Below are positions 63,628-64,000 of a DNA stretch of 64,000 nt, piece by piece. Numbering within the stretch: the first letter of the stretch is position 1; each line of letters begins with the position of its first letter. The notes under the pieces are model-generated. The model did not search any database. It was not told the origin of the DNA and worked only from the letters and a program-made list of their open reading frames with translations. Position numbers and translations under genes: made by a program. Source of the stretch: an uncultured Flaviramulus sp. (lineage in GTDB: Bacteria > Bacteroidota > Bacteroidia > Flavobacteriales > Flavobacteriaceae); assembly GCA_947501105.1 (NCBI GenBank), contig CANMUP010000005.1:248001-312000 (forward strand), given 5' to 3'.

Positions 63628-64000
63628 ATGAATAAATACCTTCCAAGAATTATTGGTTTTTCAATAAACTTTATAAGCCAATTTTCACCAAGTTATGCTG
63701 CAAAATTGGCAATTAAATTATTTTCTTCTCCTCAAAAAGGAAAGCTAGTAGAAAATGAATCGTCTTTTCTTGAAACTGCTAAACAAGAAAAGGTAGATTA
63801 TAAAGATGTAACAATCATGACCTATCATTGGAGTGGTAGTAAAAAAACTATTTTGTTGGCTCATGGTTGGGAAAGTAATACATTTAGATGGAAAGATCTT
63901 ATCAAAATTTTGCAAACCCTAGATTACAACATTATTTCTCTTGATGCTCCAGCTCATGGTAATTCAACTGGCAAAGAATTCAATGCACTTTTTTATTCAG
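63628..64000 (+). CDS. alpha/beta hydrolase (N-terminal part, cut by window edge)
   Basis: The ATG at 63628 follows the YitT stop without a gap. About 124 residues are visible. After a short hydrophobic start (IIGFSINFISQFSPSYAA) comes the alpha/beta-hydrolase beginning: KTILLAHGWESNTFRWKDLI with the HGW oxyanion region, then IISLDAPAHGNS. The nucleophile elbow lies beyond the window, so the catalytic class cannot be judged. Confidence 0.8.
   Translation, partial: MNKYLPRIIGFSINFISQFSPSYAAKLAIKLFSSPQKGKLVENESSFLETAKQEKVDYKDVTIMTYHWSGSKKTILLAHGWESNTFRWKDLIKILQTLDYNIISLDAPAHGNSTGKEFNALFYS

Overview
The window comes from a low-GC marine-type member of the Flavobacteriaceae (Bacteroidota). The signs are SusC/SusD receptors, DUF5683, a long signal peptidase I carrying an N-terminal DUF5684-like membrane domain, GldI, a fused SecDF, many SPII lipoproteins, and repeated matches to the Bacteroidota promoter element TAnnTTTG (sometimes with TTG about 18-21 nt upstream). 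The genus cannot be fixed from sequence alone; relatives of Olleya, Lacinutrix, Winogradskyella or Formosa would fit.

Layout. 1-6.3 kb is accessory: the start of a SusD gene, a SusC receptor and a LacI regulator, with two near-identical LacI-type operators (one before susC, one before lacI). Next to it is a tyrosine integrase interrupted by a single in-frame TAG, beside tRNA-Pro. This looks like the tRNA-proximal end of an integrated island carrying a glycan-uptake locus. 6.4-12.7 kb holds a lipoprotein sugar dehydrogenase, uridine kinase, an FtsB/DivIC-like protein and both methylmalonyl-CoA mutase subunits. 12.7-17.7 kb is an AraC-type membrane regulator, an outer-membrane receptor and a PHP-domain lipoprotein, with 22-bp-spaced direct repeats before the receptor. 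17.7-20.5 kb is an M16 protease.

20.7-28.9 kb is a housekeeping run: parA, parB, DUF5683, dapB, lepB, WbqC, DUF6122. A TPR-AAA+ ATPase and a TPR membrane protein sit between lepB and WbqC. 28.9-35.4 kb runs on the minus strand: a TPR protein, ribH, two small tail-anchored paralogues, mutL, two rhomboids and an exo/endonuclease-like protein. 35.5-45.3 kb runs mostly on the plus strand: recF, a Zn-protease-like lipoprotein, DUF721, three tandem cold-shock genes, an NTF2-like protein, (ndk on minus), nrnA-like, gldI, a cyclophilin-FKBP fusion, lgt and small genes, then a probable structured RNA.

45.5-56.7 kb is mostly minus: secDF, a SecD-P1-like small protein, mdh, a DUF6588 protein, gyrB, a dipeptide epimerase and asnB. 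56.9-64 kb holds DUF2911, queE, two tandem secreted proteins that share an N-terminus but carry different C-terminal ligand-binding folds (one F-type-lectin-like, one C1q/TNF-like), an exported RidA homologue, a HerA-like ATPase, a YitT-family protein and a truncated alpha/beta hydrolase.

Most of the window is core genome. The strongest candidates for a second look are the lectin/jelly-roll pair, the inserted TPR-AAA/TPR-membrane pair, the paired LacI operators, the structured intergenic RNA, the hairpin in the gyrB leader and the AraC-adjacent direct repeats.
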